Position numbers and translations under genes: made by a program. DNA of 64,000 nucleotides from Microvelia longipes (lineage: Eukaryota > Arthropoda > Insecta > Hemiptera > Veliidae): NCBI GenBank assembly GCA_018340805.1, contig JACMZG010000008.1, positions 25,856,967 to 25,920,966 of the forward strand. Reading direction: 5' to 3'. The notes beneath the pieces are model-generated. The model made no database searches. It was not told the DNA's origin and was given only the letters and a program-made list of their open reading frames with translations. Shown here piece after piece: positions 45,791-56,632 of this stretch. The stretch's first letter is position 1; every line of letters starts with the position of its first letter.

Positions 45791-47029
45791 CCTGTAAATG
45801 TAAGTGCAAAATATCTTGAAATAAAACTGTTATTTCAAACTGCGGATAACATCTAAAACTTTAATGCTTAGTTGATTTTTTTTATTTCTTTTTTTCAACC
45901 TTGAGTAAAGACTGATAAAAGCTATTGAAAGGGATTTACCTTGAAGCCAACGTTATTTTTTTACCTCTGGAAGCTTTTACAATAAAAATAGTGGATGCTG
46001 ATCTCACCTAATCCTTGGTCTAGGTTATTTTGTTTAGGGACGGAAACCAATATAACTTATCTAATTCCTTATACACATTTTACCGAATCTATCTGTCCAT
46101 TTTGAGATTTATTGTTGATAAACTTTAGTATATATTTGAATTTTGACGTTTCATTTTGTGCTGACCTAAACTTTTATTTGTGAAATATCTACCTTTGCTT
46201 TCGTATTTCCTGAGTGGAAAAACCCATTTATAGAATTGAGAATCACTCTTTTTCATCGAAAACTGTTAAAATGATTTTTGAGACTCATAGATAGAATATT
46301 GCCTCACCAAATTCATGGATGGTATAATACGTTTCTTGGATGGATGGTAATTTCTTTGTATAATGTTACTGGCCACGTATTGGTCATAATTTTGGTGCAG
46401 AAAAGTATAACCTTATACTCAGCATTATCAAGCTGTTTCTTAGATTAGTATGTAGAACTTTTATTTTTTTTGTTTCTTGCCTTTATTTTTTACCCTAGTG
46501 GGTAATTTATTAAATAATATTTTTTTTATTTCTAAAAAGGATTTACTAAAATTTCTAACTGTAGGACTTACAAAAACTTTAGAAAACCAATTACCAATCG
46601 AATGCTTATTTCAATTGTCAGTCATAGAGATCGATTTGTCTTATGCTATCACTTTTTATTATTTTGTAGGGTTGCAATATAAATGCTTGCTCTAAATTAC
46701 TCAGCTCTTTCCCATTACTGAGGAATGTAAGAAATGTATAAAAACTTATTATCTCAACGTTATTAATGTAAAATTTAATGACTAGTTTTTAGAAAGTAAA
46801 AAAACACATTTTACTTCTAAGATACTGATAGGTAACTTTTTCTACCATGGGAAAAAGTCTATTCTATAATTAGGGTCGATCTTTATAATGGACTTATTTC
46901 AACCCAATTGGATTATTTTTTGAGATTTAACAATTTTTTATGAAACGTATACCATTAAGTATGTTGTACTTTTATTATACAACGTATGTACAGTTAAAGT
47001 AATGCTGATATTTAGATGAACCTATAACA
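45791..47029. other. AT-rich non-coding stretch
   Basis: No gene or structured element supported. Confidence 0.5.
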
Positions 47030-47400
47030 TGGTCCTATACATTTACATGTGTGCTAAATTCTAAATGGTCGAAACATTTTTCTGCGTTTCATGAATTTTT
47101 GAAATTTTTGCTGAGTCGTTATTGCCAGTTACTGGAGTCATAAAAATATATATTCGGCATAGCACAGGTAGACCTTAAGATTGTCTGTCAAGTTTCATCT
47201 CCCTAGCATAAATACACAATGAGCTACGATTAAAACCAACTCACCAACATCCACATACAGGCAGGCAACTTTGTGAAGGCCTCGCCGGTGGTTTTAAAAA
47301 CACCTCTAAGGGATAATTCAGGTGACGTCTGTTTCAATTTTTTGTAGACACAATGCTTTTTTCTATATAATATACCTACGGTATAAAAGAGCAAAAGTAA
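47030..47400 (+). repeat. DR-A dispersed repeat, nearly complete
   Basis: ACATGGTCCTATACATTTAC, TTTTTGCTGAGTCGTTATTG, TTCGGCATAGCACAGGTAGA, CTCCCTAGCATAAATACAC, GGGATAATTCAGGTGACG, and an ATACCTACGGTATAAAAGAG end. No 5S-like part lies to its left. Confidence 0.8.
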
Positions 47401-47439
47401 AAGAACGGGTGCAAGGTAACTTAGTAACTTTCCTCACAA

Positions 47440-47605
47440 ATTTGAACTCGCTCGCTCGTCTTCAGACTATCGTAGTTATCCAAAGCTTGAAGTAGGATTA
47501 CTTTGGTCGAATTAAATAGTTATCTAAATCTAGGGTGTTACGATTACTTAAGGACAAATGTGGCATTACATCGGTCTCGCTACGCTCGACAACCAATGAT
47601 CGACC
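47440..47605. repeat. GAGCG-motif units beside DR-A
   Basis: CGCTCGCTCGTCTTCAG (about 47450) and GTC-TCGCTACGCTC-GAC (about 47574-47590), the latter with swapped arms compared with the common GAC..GTC form. A CAAAGCTTGAAGTAGGATTAC linker recalls the 5883-6247 array. Confidence 0.6.
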
Positions 47606-47689
47606 TTAGAATGAAATTGTGGTCTAAAGTCTTGAGTGTTATGACTTCGGACAATTAGCATTATGTCTGATACTTGTGCCAAGCAAAAA

Positions 47690-47803
47690 CACACCGGGAG
47701 TTATGTGTGACACAGACAGATAAACACACATTTACAAAAACACACACCCCCAGACTCAGCATTAAAAACCTCTCTCAGGGCGTCACAAACAGATAATTAT
47801 GAT
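47690..47803 (+). repeat. DR-A fragment cut by the BEL-1 insertion
   Basis: ACACAGACAGATAAACACAC, AAAAACCTCTCTCAGG, then GATAATTATGAT stops at BEL-1's left LTR. The order fits the second half of DR-A, so BEL-1 appears to have landed inside this copy. Confidence 0.6.
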
Positions 47804-49002
47804 TGGTGAGCCTGTCAGAGGGATCCGTGAGTGGATACCCGGTCTGCCAACACTCTGAACAACACAGGACAATACAATGCCCAGAAATCCTGCTAGCCCA
47901 GGATTCCCTTCTTCGTAGTTTAAGAGGACTGTATATTAAAATGATAATCTCAAAAAGAACAAGTAAATTTGCAGTAAGCGCATGCATATATTTACATATA
48001 GGTATTAAGTAACTACTAACAATAGCACTAATATTACTTAAGCTACTATCTACATAAGCATTATGAGCATTTAACATAAAAGGTATATAGAGGAGTAAAA
48101 GATAGATATGTGTTAGTACGCAACAGTACAGACATAAAATAAATAATATTGAGTTAGTAGTAAGATAAATGGACTGATAGATTATATATATGTAAAATGA
48201 ATAAAAAATAATATTACCAACACCAGATGGGCAAACAAAGGAAGCAGTAAGCATAGGATTACAATTTCTAATTCTACTCTTCTCTCTCTCTCTAACCACT
48301 CTTCCACAATCAAATGCTGGAAGTATTAAGCAAATTAATTAATTAAAGCAAAATAAATATTTACAAAAACATAAACCAAAAAGGGGGCGTAACCTCGCCA
48401 TAGAGCTTAGGGTAATTATGTACAGAGTCTTGAGTATTTTCCTCCACATTAGCTAGTTTAAGCAGGAAACCAAATAGCACCATTAATCACTACAGCTGAT
48501 AGTTGCATTAAACCAAGGTTTTAGCCAGAAATATTCCCAAAACGATCTCTGGAAAACGCCGGTCGCCGAGGCTTCCGAATCTCGATTCGTAACTCAGTAT
48601 TCCGTGATATAAAAGAACACCATTTTACTCACGACTTAAAATGTCCATTCTGAGCTCAGTTTCACAGTAATCACTGAATAATATTAATAGATTTAAATAA
48701 ATTAAACAGAAAAAAGCCACTTGTTGCATTCAACTCCAGAAAGAATTAATTCTTCAGTTTCTTCTTGATCTTCAAGGCAGGTAGCACAGAAATAGGAGTT
48801 TAATATCAATTATTCAGTTCTAAATATAGATTTAGAATAGTCTAGGGCTAGATGCTAGTTCTAGATGCCGTCAGGTGCTGCGCTCTGTACACATTTCAGG
48901 TATACTAATTTACCCGCTCAAATACGAAATATAAAATTACAAAATACATTATAACTTAAGTTAATCTAGATAAATTACTATATAAAGTCAACGGTCAGAA
49001 CA
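47804..49002 (-). repeat. BEL-1 3' LTR (complete, 1199 bp)
   Basis: On the minus strand it starts TGTTCTGACCG and ends GGCTCACCA, with the canonical TG...CA. It is almost identical to 55460-56632. It contains a minus-strand open frame of about 170 codons that also exists in the other copy; this is LTR sequence rather than a gene. Confidence 0.93.
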
Positions 49003-49025
49003 TTCCGCCTACCTTGAATTTACTC
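49003..49025 (-). promoter_or_regulatory. BEL-1 polypurine tract
   Basis: The minus strand reads AAGGTAGGCGGAA immediately before the TGTTCTG start of the 3' LTR, where plus-strand DNA synthesis would be primed. It fixes the LTR boundary at 49002. Confidence 0.7.
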
Positions 49026-49145
49026 AGTAAATTAAACAAAAAATTAATTTAATTAGTAAACAATATACATAAACTAAAGCATAACAAATCATAGGCTAGC
49101 AAGATCTCTGAAAGGAAAAATTATCAAGAAAGATCACAGCTATAC

Positions 49146-49712
49146 CTAGAAAACAAAAACAAAATAAAAAAAGGAAGTAATATTAAGATTCTGTAGTAGG
49201 AACAGGTCGAATGGCTGGAGAACCCAAAAGAGGATCAGGACTGTTAATATGAAGAGGATTAACTTGTTCACAGGTCGTTTTAAAACTGTTGTAGTTGTCT
49301 CTACTGTCACCACACGAACAATACCATCTTTACCAGCATGAACCTCCAAAACTCTAGCTGTAGGCCATTTCATGCGTGGCACGTTGTCATCCTTAATCAC
49401 CAACAAGTCTCCAACCTGTAGGTTATAGTCCGGGTTAACCACTTGGTTCGCTGCTGGAGTGACGTCAAATACTCAAGTCGCCAGCGCTTCCAGAAATGCT
49501 GCGCCTTCTGGTTGATTAACTGCCAGCGGCTAAGCCGATTCTCCTTAGTTCCTAAAATGAAGGTTCTGGTAAAGCTAATAGTGGGCGTCCAATCAGGAAA
49601 TGTCCCGGGGTTAAACAATCGGGGTCACGAGGATCTTCACTTATAGGGCATAGAGGTCGAGAATTTAAAATAGCCTCAATTTTGATCAGCAAAGTGGAAA
49701 GTTCCTCAAAAG
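49146..49712 (-). CDS. BEL-1 integrase C-terminal part (frame-broken)
   Basis: Three frames together cover the end of the polyprotein. First comes the continuation of the integrase core helix and the typical BEL segment ending [11 protein letters not shown] (about 49700-49570). Frame 49618-49397 has [20 protein letters not shown], a conserved W-rich segment. Frame 49442-49146 has [16 protein letters not shown] and [14 protein letters not shown], then KRPVNKL, the chromatin- or DNA-binding C-terminal barrel seen in BEL/Pao integrases. Frame changes lie near 49715, 49560 and 49440. After KRPVNKL the frame drifts into noncoding sequence. Confidence 0.8.
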
Positions 49713-50552
49713 TCATATGATTCTCACCGTAAACAGTTTTAGAAGACGCTTAACTGCCTTCACACCCTGCTCCCAACTTCCACCAAAAGTTGGTGCTGCA
49801 GGTGGCGTCCAGGTCCACTTTATTTGTTTATCAGTAGCATAAACATCTAAACTACCCTTCGTGGATTCGTCACTTAAGAATAAATGAAGATCATGCAGAT
49901 GATTGGCAGCGCCGATAAAGTTACTGCCATTATCTGAGTAAATAGCTTCCGGTTTACCTCTACGACTAATAAACCTGTCCAATGCTGCTAAAAAGGCAGG
50001 AGTAGACAAGGAAGATACCAACTCTAAGTGAAGAGCCCGTGTAGACAAGCATATAAATAAACACAAATATGCCTTATTACTGGTTGACTTTCTCCTTAAA
50101 GAATCCCTAACGAGAAAGGGACCTGCATAGTCAACACCAACATGAGTAAATGTACCACCATCTTGGACTCTAGCTGGGTGAAGTTCGCCCATTAATGGCT
50201 GACACGGTGTACCATGCATCTTAATACATTTAACACATGTTCGAGAAACTTGCTTTACAGCGTTCTTGCCACCAACAATCCAAAATTTTTCACGAAGATG
50301 AGCTAAGAGAGTAGAACTACCAGGATGGAAAAGTTTTTCATGATGATATTTAATTAATAGTTGAGTAAAAACTGATTTAGCTGGTAAAATTATTTGGTGT
50401 TTTGTCTCGTAAGGCACATCAGCCAATCCCAGCCGACCGCCTACCAACAAAACACCCGCCTCACTCACAAAGGGATGTAATGAGATTAAATCCTTGGGCA
50501 TCTTGGCATTCTTCGTTGGTAGTTCATCTTTGAAGAAATGGTGAGCTTGCAC
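49713..50552 (-). CDS. BEL-1 integrase: zinc finger and catalytic core
   Basis: 279 codons. The His2Cys2 zinc finger spans residues 70-109 ([10 protein letters not shown], then [11 protein letters not shown]). The catalytic core has the expected acidic triad: Asp141 in VGVDYAGPF, Asp207 in YSDNGSNF, Glu261 in [10 protein letters not shown]. The triad and zinc ligands are all present. It joins element cDNA ends to host DNA. The apparent first codon is internal to the polyprotein; the real frame enters from the preceding reverse transcriptase/RNase H frame, with which it overlaps by 29 bp in another register. Confidence 0.9.
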   Translation of the reverse strand: MQAHHFFKDELPTKNAKMPKDLISLHPFVSEAGVLLVGGRLGLADVPYETKHQIILPAKSVFTQLLIKYHHEKLFHPGSSTLLAHLREKFWIVGGKNAVKQVSRTCVKCIKMHGTPCQPLMGELHPARVQDGGTFTHVGVDYAGPFLVRDSLRRKSTSNKAYLCLFICLSTRALHLELVSSLSTPAFLAALDRFISRRGKPEAIYSDNGSNFIGAANHLHDLHLFLSDESTKGSLDVYATDKQIKWTWTPPAAPTFGGSWEQGVKAVKRLLKLFTVRII

Positions 50553-52191
50553 CAGTCTGCAAAACTAACTCACCTTCCTTCACCTCATCATCTAAAGCAT
50601 AGCGAGATTTCTCATAAGGCAGTTTTTTAAGACATTTTGTAAACCTAATAACAAACGAAAAAGAATGAATAAGTCTCTGGAATTTGGTGAAACCTTGCAT
50701 CCAGATAACTATTTCTGATAAATCATAATGAGCTAGTAAGGCACTTCTTCCTCTGAACACCTTTAGCTCTGGTAATGCACCCGGAGAATCCTTAAGCGAG
50801 TTGGGCCACTCAGCTGGGTCCAACGTTGCCCAAGGAGGCCCGTGAAACCACAAAGTATTATTTAGCAATTGAGAAGGGTATAATCCGCGTGAACCTAAAT
50901 CGCTCGGATTTTCCTCAGATATGACATGCCTCCAGGGATGAGAAGCTGTAATGTCACGAATAGTAACCACCCTGTTGGCCACAAAAGTCTTTAATTTGTA
51001 AGCTGGAGTACTAAGCCAACTTAAAACTACAGAGCTATCAGAGAAGAAGCAGACATCCACAGTCCTATTCAAACGTGCGACAAATGGTTGCAACGTTTCC
51101 CAGAGCCTAGCTGCTAACAAGGCAGCACATAACTCTAGCCGTGGAATCGTGGTCACCTTTAAAGGAGCCAATTTAGTCTTGGCTATTAACAAGTGTACAT
51201 AACTGTCTGAGCCAGACTCAGCACGCAAATATGCACAAGCACAATATCCTTTTTCAGACGCATCTGAAAATATCAAAATTTGACAAGGAGAGTCGCCAGG
51301 AGCAATCCAACGCTTAAGCTCTATACTACTTAGCAGGGACAACTGACTACAAAACTTAAGCCACTCCTCAGACATGTCTTCCGGAAACTCCTTGTCCCAG
51401 TCTAACTTCCTTTTCCAAGCCTCCTGAACCAAGGCCTTGGCAGGAAGGACAGCAGGACCTAACAATCCCAGAGGGTCATATATTTTGGCGACAGCCGAAA
51501 GCACAGCTCTCTTAGTGCACACAGAAGAGGGAGGGGATATGCTATAAGAAAAAACATCATTAGTGGGGCTCCACTGTAAACCCAACACCTTGACTGAATC
51601 GTTATTCTCAACATCAAGAGCGACAGGATCTTGTGACTTTTCAGCTTTACCTCGATACTCTGGTGGTATGAGTGACGGATGATTAGCAGCCCATTTTCCG
51701 AGGGTAAAGCCACCAGCTGCCATAATAGCAATGATTTGTTTTTGAAGTACTAATGCCTCAGAAATACTCCTGGTACATGTACAGACATCATCCATGAAAA
51801 TATCCTCCTTTAAAACCTCTGCTGCATAGGGATATTTATCGCCATGATCAGCAATTAGCTGTTTAACAGTGCGTAACGCCAAATAGGGTGCACTGCTAAG
51901 TCCATAGGGAAGAGTAGTTATTTCATACTCTTTCACCTCTTCTGATGGAGAGAATCGCCATAATATATGTAGATAAGGTCTATCCTCAGGGTGTACTATA
52001 ATTTGACGATACATTTTTTCTGCGTCAGTAATAAATGCGTATTCATGTCGCCGAAAATTTAATAATATCGTAACAATATCAGTTTGAAGCTTAGGACCGA
52101 CATTCAACACATCATTCAGAGAACCTAATGAAGTGCGAGCCGCAGCATCAAACACTTCTCTAATTTTGGCATTTTCCCCTTCACCTTTCAA
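50524..52191 (-). CDS. BEL-1 reverse transcriptase and RNase H
   Basis: 555 codons, the longest clean frame of BEL-1. Reverse transcriptase motifs in order: REVFDAAARTSLGSLND near residue 11, the first catalytic Asp in ITDAEKMYRQ (residue 56), LPYGLSSAPYLA (94-105) and the FMDD box (132-135). RNase H motifs follow: IFSDASEKGYCACAY, PRLELCAALLAARL, FFSDSSVVLSWLS and NPSDLGSRG. FMDD in place of YMDD or YVDD is a conservative change. The frame enters from the protease frame at a run of seven C (52209-52203 on the minus strand), where reading register changes. It ends in integrase. Confidence 0.93.
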   Translation of the reverse strand: MKGEGENAKIREVFDAAARTSLGSLNDVLNVGPKLQTDIVTILLNFRRHEYAFITDAEKMYRQIIVHPEDRPYLHILWRFSPSEEVKEYEITTLPYGLSSAPYLALRTVKQLIADHGDKYPYAAEVLKEDIFMDDVCTCTRSISEALVLQKQIIAIMAAGGFTLGKWAANHPSLIPPEYRGKAEKSQDPVALDVENNDSVKVLGLQWSPTNDVFSYSISPPSSVCTKRAVLSAVAKIYDPLGLLGPAVLPAKALVQEAWKRKLDWDKEFPEDMSEEWLKFCSQLSLLSSIELKRWIAPGDSPCQILIFSDASEKGYCACAYLRAESGSDSYVHLLIAKTKLAPLKVTTIPRLELCAALLAARLWETLQPFVARLNRTVDVCFFSDSSVVLSWLSTPAYKLKTFVANRVVTIRDITASHPWRHVISEENPSDLGSRGLYPSQLLNNTLWFHGPPWATLDPAEWPNSLKDSPGALPELKVFRGRSALLAHYDLSEIVIWMQGFTKFQRLIHSFSFVIRFTKCLKKLPYEKSRYALDDEVKEGELVLQTGASSPFLQR

Positions 52192-53273
52192 GACACAGTG
52201 GTGGGGGGGATATAATATGAACCTGGTCTCGAAGCCAGCTCCATATGGTTCAAATCCAGATATTCCTGGATAAAATTATTATATTTTTCCCTCAAAATCG
52301 GAATTTTCTCAAGTCTGGATTCTAAATGAGAAAGGCGGCGTAAGGCCTGACCTTTCGAGTTACCAAGATCAGGGTTTGGTGATTTAAAAGGCAATCTAAC
52401 ACCATACCTACCATCACCAAGCCTAAAGTGAGTTTTTCTATAAAACTCCTCACACAGGATGTCTTCAGGGTTTTGGGGTTTCTTCACAACAGGTTCTTCA
52501 AGATCCCAAAACCTGGTTAATTCTTCATGTAATGAATCGGGTTGAGGTTCAGCCTGAGTATGCATAGAACAGACGTACTCCGCTTCCGCTAACTCCCGAA
52601 TGCATCCTAAAACTGTAAAACCAAATACAGTACCTACTAGCTTAGGTAAGTCTGGTGACACAGAAATAATCGGTCCAGTCAGTATATCGTGCAATATATC
52701 ACAGCCGATTAAAAGATCAATAGGCCTGGAATGCCAAAAAGTAGGATCAGCCAAGTTATACTCCAGATAGCTGTCCCACATTGAATCAGGCGTCGCAAAT
52801 CCAGGGAGATCAGTGGTAATAGTATCTATAACTATTACACTAGTACTCAATTTCATATTGATGTCGGAAATAGGACTAAGGACACAAACAGCACGACCCT
52901 TAAAGCCCTTAAGTGGAGTAGCTCCAACTCCTAAAATATTCGTCTTGACAGGTTTGACAGCTAAACCTAACCTCTTAGAACAGGTGCTAGTTATAAAGGA
53001 AAAGTGGCTACCTGAATCAATAGCCAAACGCACAGGATGAAGATTTCCATGTTGATCTCTAATGTGGCATACAGCAGTGCCTAACATAACATCAATCTGC
53101 TTAGGCCCTAAGTTATTAAGTATGACAGGTGGGGATACCGTTGTCGTAGCCATACCTGTCCCACTAGCATTTTCACTTTTAGCTTCCCCCTCAGTCTCAT
53201 AGTGTAATAAACTATGGTGCCTCTTTTTGCAGTACCTACAACGAAAGCGTGAACCACAATTCTTAGTATCATG
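52188..53273 (-). CDS. BEL-1 second zinc knuckle, protease and N-terminal pol
   Basis: Open from just after the third in-frame stop at 53274-53276; ATG at 53153 gives 321 codons. Before the ATG the frame reads HDTKNC and CRYCKKRHHSLLH, a zinc-binding part typical of BEL gag ends. After it come the retropepsin active site (LAIDSGSHFSFIT, Asp46 counted from the ATG) and the protease flap region. Next is the conserved pre-RT segment with FWDLEEPV, CEEFYRKTHF and YGVRLPFK. The frame ends at a C7 run (plus-strand G7, 52203-52209) where the following reverse transcriptase is in another register. Confidence 0.88.
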   Translation of the reverse strand, partial: HDTKNCGSRFRCRYCKKRHHSLLHYETEGEAKSENASGTGMATTTVSPPVILNNLGPKQIDVMLGTAVCHIRDQHGNLHPVRLAIDSGSHFSFITSTCSKRLGLAVKPVKTNILGVGATPLKGFKGRAVCVLSPISDINMKLSTSVIVIDTITTDLPGFATPDSMWDSYLEYNLADPTFWHSRPIDLLIGCDILHDILTGPIISVSPDLPKLVGTVFGFTVLGCIRELAEAEYVCSMHTQAEPQPDSLHEELTRFWDLEEPVVKKPQNPEDILCEEFYRKTHFRLGDGRYGVRLPFKSPNPDLGNSKGQALRRLSHLESRLEKIPILREKYNNFIQEYLDLNHMELASRPGSYYIPPTTVS

Positions 53274-53327
53274 CTATGTCGTAAGGCACTGACGGCAACC
53301 TCTCCATGACTACAGTAACGCTGCTCG

Positions 53328-54488
53328 TTAACTAACAGGAGTATTTGAAAATTTAAAGCAATTATAAATAGGGTGTGACCCTTTGCAAACAAAACATGGA
53401 GGTTGAGCAGCTTTAGAATAGGAATTGAATTCCTTGCCTTTAGATTTACTACTCTTATCTTTTGATTCTCCTGACTTAGAATATAAAGCAACAGTCTTAC
53501 CTCCTCCTGAACGATTAGTAGAAGATGAGCTAGCTGAGTTCTTAGAGTTACCTGCTCCGCTGCTCGCCAACTCTGCAGCTGTGCAACGAGACTGTAAAAA
53601 CTTAATCAAATCATCAAAGGAGGGAAACTCAATTGAATTTTGATTTTCAAAATCCTCCCTTGTTGTCTTGTCCAGACACCTACGTGATAAGTGGAAGAAA
53701 ATAAATTCAGTAGGGTTAGCCACTTCAAGCAGATAGAAAGCCGCTACAGTTTCCGAAAGAGTTGATATGATTTCGGTTAATTTCTCAACACTAGGTTTGC
53801 CACTCAGCACAGTCATATCAAGAATTTTGTCTAAATATGCTGTCGCTAGCAAACGTTTGTTGTCGTAGTGGCGTTTCAGCGCATTCCACGCAACATGAAA
53901 ATTTGCTTCGTTCATCGGAACTTTAGCAATAACTGCTAACGCAGCATCTTGCAAAGCTGATTTCAAGTAGTGAAACCTGTCCATATCAGTAAGCTCGCCA
54001 TCATTCATGATTAAACTTTCAAAGGTGTCCCTGAACTGGGGCCACATTGTTCGAGAACCTTTGAAAGAGGGTAGTTTATTAGGAGGCAGTCTAGTTTTTG
54101 ACCTACCACCTAGCATAGTAGAATTTACAGAGTCTCGGCCTAACGGTATTTTGTTAAGCTCGACTAACATACCCTCTGATTCATAATAATATTCTTTGGC
54201 TAACTTTCTCCAATCCATATGTTTATTGGTAATAACCGGGGTTATACCATCTTCTTGCGTCATCTCTCGCAATTGCTCAAAATACGATTGGAATTTATTA
54301 AATAAGGAAGATAATGATTTGCTCATACCCTTAAAAACGTTTACCTTAGACGAGTCGATCAAAGCTAGGGTTCCTTTGTCATAAATTTCTTTGAGGTCTT
54401 CTAAAGTATCCGACATCTTGGTTTCCAGAGGCAGCAACATATCTGCCCCATTCACCCCATCTCCATGCTCACTGCCATCAGCCGGCAT
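53328..54488 (-). CDS. BEL-1 gag
   Basis: 386 codons from ATG 54488 (MPADGSEHGDG), chosen because the 38 codons before it are hydrophobic and come from T-rich leader. It has an N-terminal helical capsid-like region, then LPSFKGSRTMWPQFRDTFES, the WPQFRD.F signature shared with BEL-2 and other BEL/Pao Gag proteins. A Ser/Lys-rich linker follows, then CFVCKGSHPIYNC near the end, a zinc-knuckle-like motif. It forms the virus-like particle and binds element RNA. The frame closes at TAA 53328-53330. Two further in-frame stops follow at 53310-53312 and 53274-53276, after which the same frame carries more zinc knuckles and the protease. Confidence 0.93.
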   Translation of the reverse strand: MPADGSEHGDGVNGADMLLPLETKMSDTLEDLKEIYDKGTLALIDSSKVNVFKGMSKSLSSLFNKFQSYFEQLREMTQEDGITPVITNKHMDWRKLAKEYYYESEGMLVELNKIPLGRDSVNSTMLGGRSKTRLPPNKLPSFKGSRTMWPQFRDTFESLIMNDGELTDMDRFHYLKSALQDAALAVIAKVPMNEANFHVAWNALKRHYDNKRLLATAYLDKILDMTVLSGKPSVEKLTEIISTLSETVAAFYLLEVANPTEFIFFHLSRRCLDKTTREDFENQNSIEFPSFDDLIKFLQSRCTAAELASSGAGNSKNSASSSSTNRSGGGKTVALYSKSGESKDKSSKSKGKEFNSYSKAAQPPCFVCKGSHPIYNCFKFSNTPVS

Positions 54489-55459
54489 CTTGACTGGGAT
54501 CCAACAGCAAGAAACTACCAAGCTAATGAACAAATAAAATATCAATGAAGACAAGATACTGGAAATAATATTTACACAATATATACAAAACAGAATTCTC
54601 ACACGTTATGTACATATACACAAAAAATTATAAGTAAATATACAAATTTTACTTCTAAAAATAATAAATAATTCCGAACCTTTCAGAATTTTATTTACAA
54701 AAATTATTAAGTAGATAACTAAAAGAAATAAACTACTGAGTGTGCACACTAAAACTAAGTTAATATAATTAATGTAAACTTGTTTAAAAACAATATTTAT
54801 CCTCAAATAATAAATTTCAAAATGAAATTTCAATGGCAGAACTATGCCTCTCATGAAGTGTTGAATAAAATATTAATTTAAAGAAAATTAATAACAAATT
54901 ATAAATACAGCCTTTAAAAAACTGCAAGCTCCTCAAATTGAGTGCAAATCTATGCAAATAGCTTGAAAGTATGAAACAAAAAATAACTGTAAATAAACAC
55001 TTCACAAAGCTACAGGTGGAGTGAGGCCTGAGCAAGGTAATCAAGTAATGTAATAATATATTCACTACAAATACCATACAAAAATATCCACAAGTTCCTA
55101 CACAATGTAGTCGCATACAGCAGAGCACTTGATGGAAAATGTGAACAAAAATGTCCAGAGCAACAAGTGGGTAGCTCAAAATAAACTGGAAACTGAAAAA
55201 TAAACAAGACTGTAAAAGGAAAGATATATATACATAAAATTGAAAAGAGAAAAGAAATCCTACCAAAAAATAATAAAAAGTCAAACTGCATCCAACCCTT
55301 GTTGTACACAGCAAAATATCCGTTACCGCCACAACAGATCAAGCTGAGCAGCAAAAATATACCGGAAAAAATGTTCTTAAAACTCTCAAAAATATACACA
55401 AAAATCATTCAACATGGACCAAATGGTCACCGACCAAAATCCCGCTAAGAAGGACCAAA
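54489..55459 (-). other. BEL-1 leader with candidate primer-binding site
   Basis: About 970 bp between 5' LTR and gag. The minus strand starts TTTGGTCCTTCTTAGCGGG directly after the LTR CACCA end; TGGTCC could be the tRNA primer-binding site. The rest is strongly T-rich on the coding strand, giving a spurious 171-codon hydrophobic frame (55332-54817). Confidence 0.6.
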
Positions 55460-56632
55460 TGGTGAGCCTGTCAGAGGGATCCGTGAGTGGATACCCGGTC
55501 TGCCAACACTCTGAACAACACAGGACAATACAATGCCCAGAAATCCTGCTAGCCCAGGATTCCCTTCTTCGTAGTTTAAGAGGACTGTATATTAAAATGA
55601 TAATCTCAAAAAGAACAAGTAAATTTGCAGTAAGCGCATGCATATATTTACATATAGGTATTAAGTAACTACTAACAATAGCACTAATATTACTTAAGCT
55701 ACTATCTACATAAGCATTATGAGCATTTAACATAAAAGGTATATAGAGGAGTAAAAGATAGATATGTGTTAGTACGCAACAGTACAGACATAAAATAAAT
55801 AATATTGAGTTAGTAGTAAGATAAATGGACTGATAGATTATATATATGTAAAATGAATAAAAAATAATATTACCAACACCAGATGGGCAAACAAAGGAAG
55901 CAGTAAGCATAGGATTACAATTTCTAATTCTACTCTTCTCTCTCTCTTTAACCACTCTTCCACAATCAAATGCTGGAAGTATTAAGCAAATTAATTAATT
56001 AAAGCAAAATAAATATTTACAAAACATAAACCAAAAAGGGGCGTAACCTCGCCATAGAGCTTAGGGTAATTATGTACAGAGTCTTGAGTATTTTCCTCCA
56101 CATTAGCTAGTTTAAGCAGGAAACCAAATAGCACCATTAATCACTACAGCTGATAGTTGCATTAAACCAAGGTTTTAGCCAGAAATATTCCCAAACGATC
56201 TCTGGAAACGCCGGTCGCCGATGCTTGCGAATCTCGATTCGTAACTCAGTATTCCGTGATATAAAAGAACACCATTTTACTCACGACTTAAAATGTCCAT
56301 TCTGAGCTCAGTTTCACAGTAATCACTGAATAATATTAATAGATTTAAATAAATTAAACAGAAAAAAGCCACTTGTTGCATTCAACTCCAGAAAGAATTA
56401 ATTCTTCAGTTTCTTCTTGATCTTCAAGGCAGGTAGCACAGAAATAGGAGTTTAATATCAATTATTCAGTTCTAAATATAGATTTAGAATAGTCTAGGGC
56501 TAGATGCTAGTTCTAGATGCCGTCAGGTGCTGCGCTCTGTACACATTTCAGGTATACTAATTTTACCCGCTCAAATACGAAATATAAAATTACAAAATAT
56601 ACATTATAAACTTAAGTTAATCTAGATAAATT
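55460..56632 (-). repeat. BEL-1 5' LTR, lacking its outermost 26 bp
   Basis: Matches 47804-48976 throughout, then stops at CTAGATAAATT, where BEL-2's TGTTCACC begins. The other copy continues ACTATATAAAGTCAACGG and ends AGAACA. It holds the promoter for minus-strand transcription. Confidence 0.93.

Larger units (their letters stand above)
47804..56632 (-). mobile_element. BEL-1: full-length BEL/Pao LTR retrotransposon
   Basis: An element of about 8.8 kb read on the minus strand: 5' LTR (56632-55460), T-rich leader, gag, protease, reverse transcriptase, RNase H, integrase, polypurine tract, 3' LTR (49002-47804). The LTRs differ by eye at three substitutions and about seven 1-2 base length changes over 1.17 kb, so insertion was recent. 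The outer 26 bp of the 5' LTR are missing where BEL-2 begins. The left-flank bases next to the LTR are ATGAT; the matching target duplication should lie beyond BEL-2. Coding is interrupted by three clustered in-frame stops and at least five frame changes, so this copy as assembled is not autonomous. Confidence 0.95.

Noticed and set aside
47775..48299. 174-codon minus-strand frame, repeated at 55386-55955
   Set aside because: Lies almost wholly inside the BEL-1 LTRs. It is conserved only because the two LTRs are near-identical copies, and it matches no protein family I know.
54817..55332. 171-codon hydrophobic minus-strand frame
   Set aside because: T-rich leader of BEL-1; the apparent membrane segments follow from base composition, and overlapping frames are equally open.
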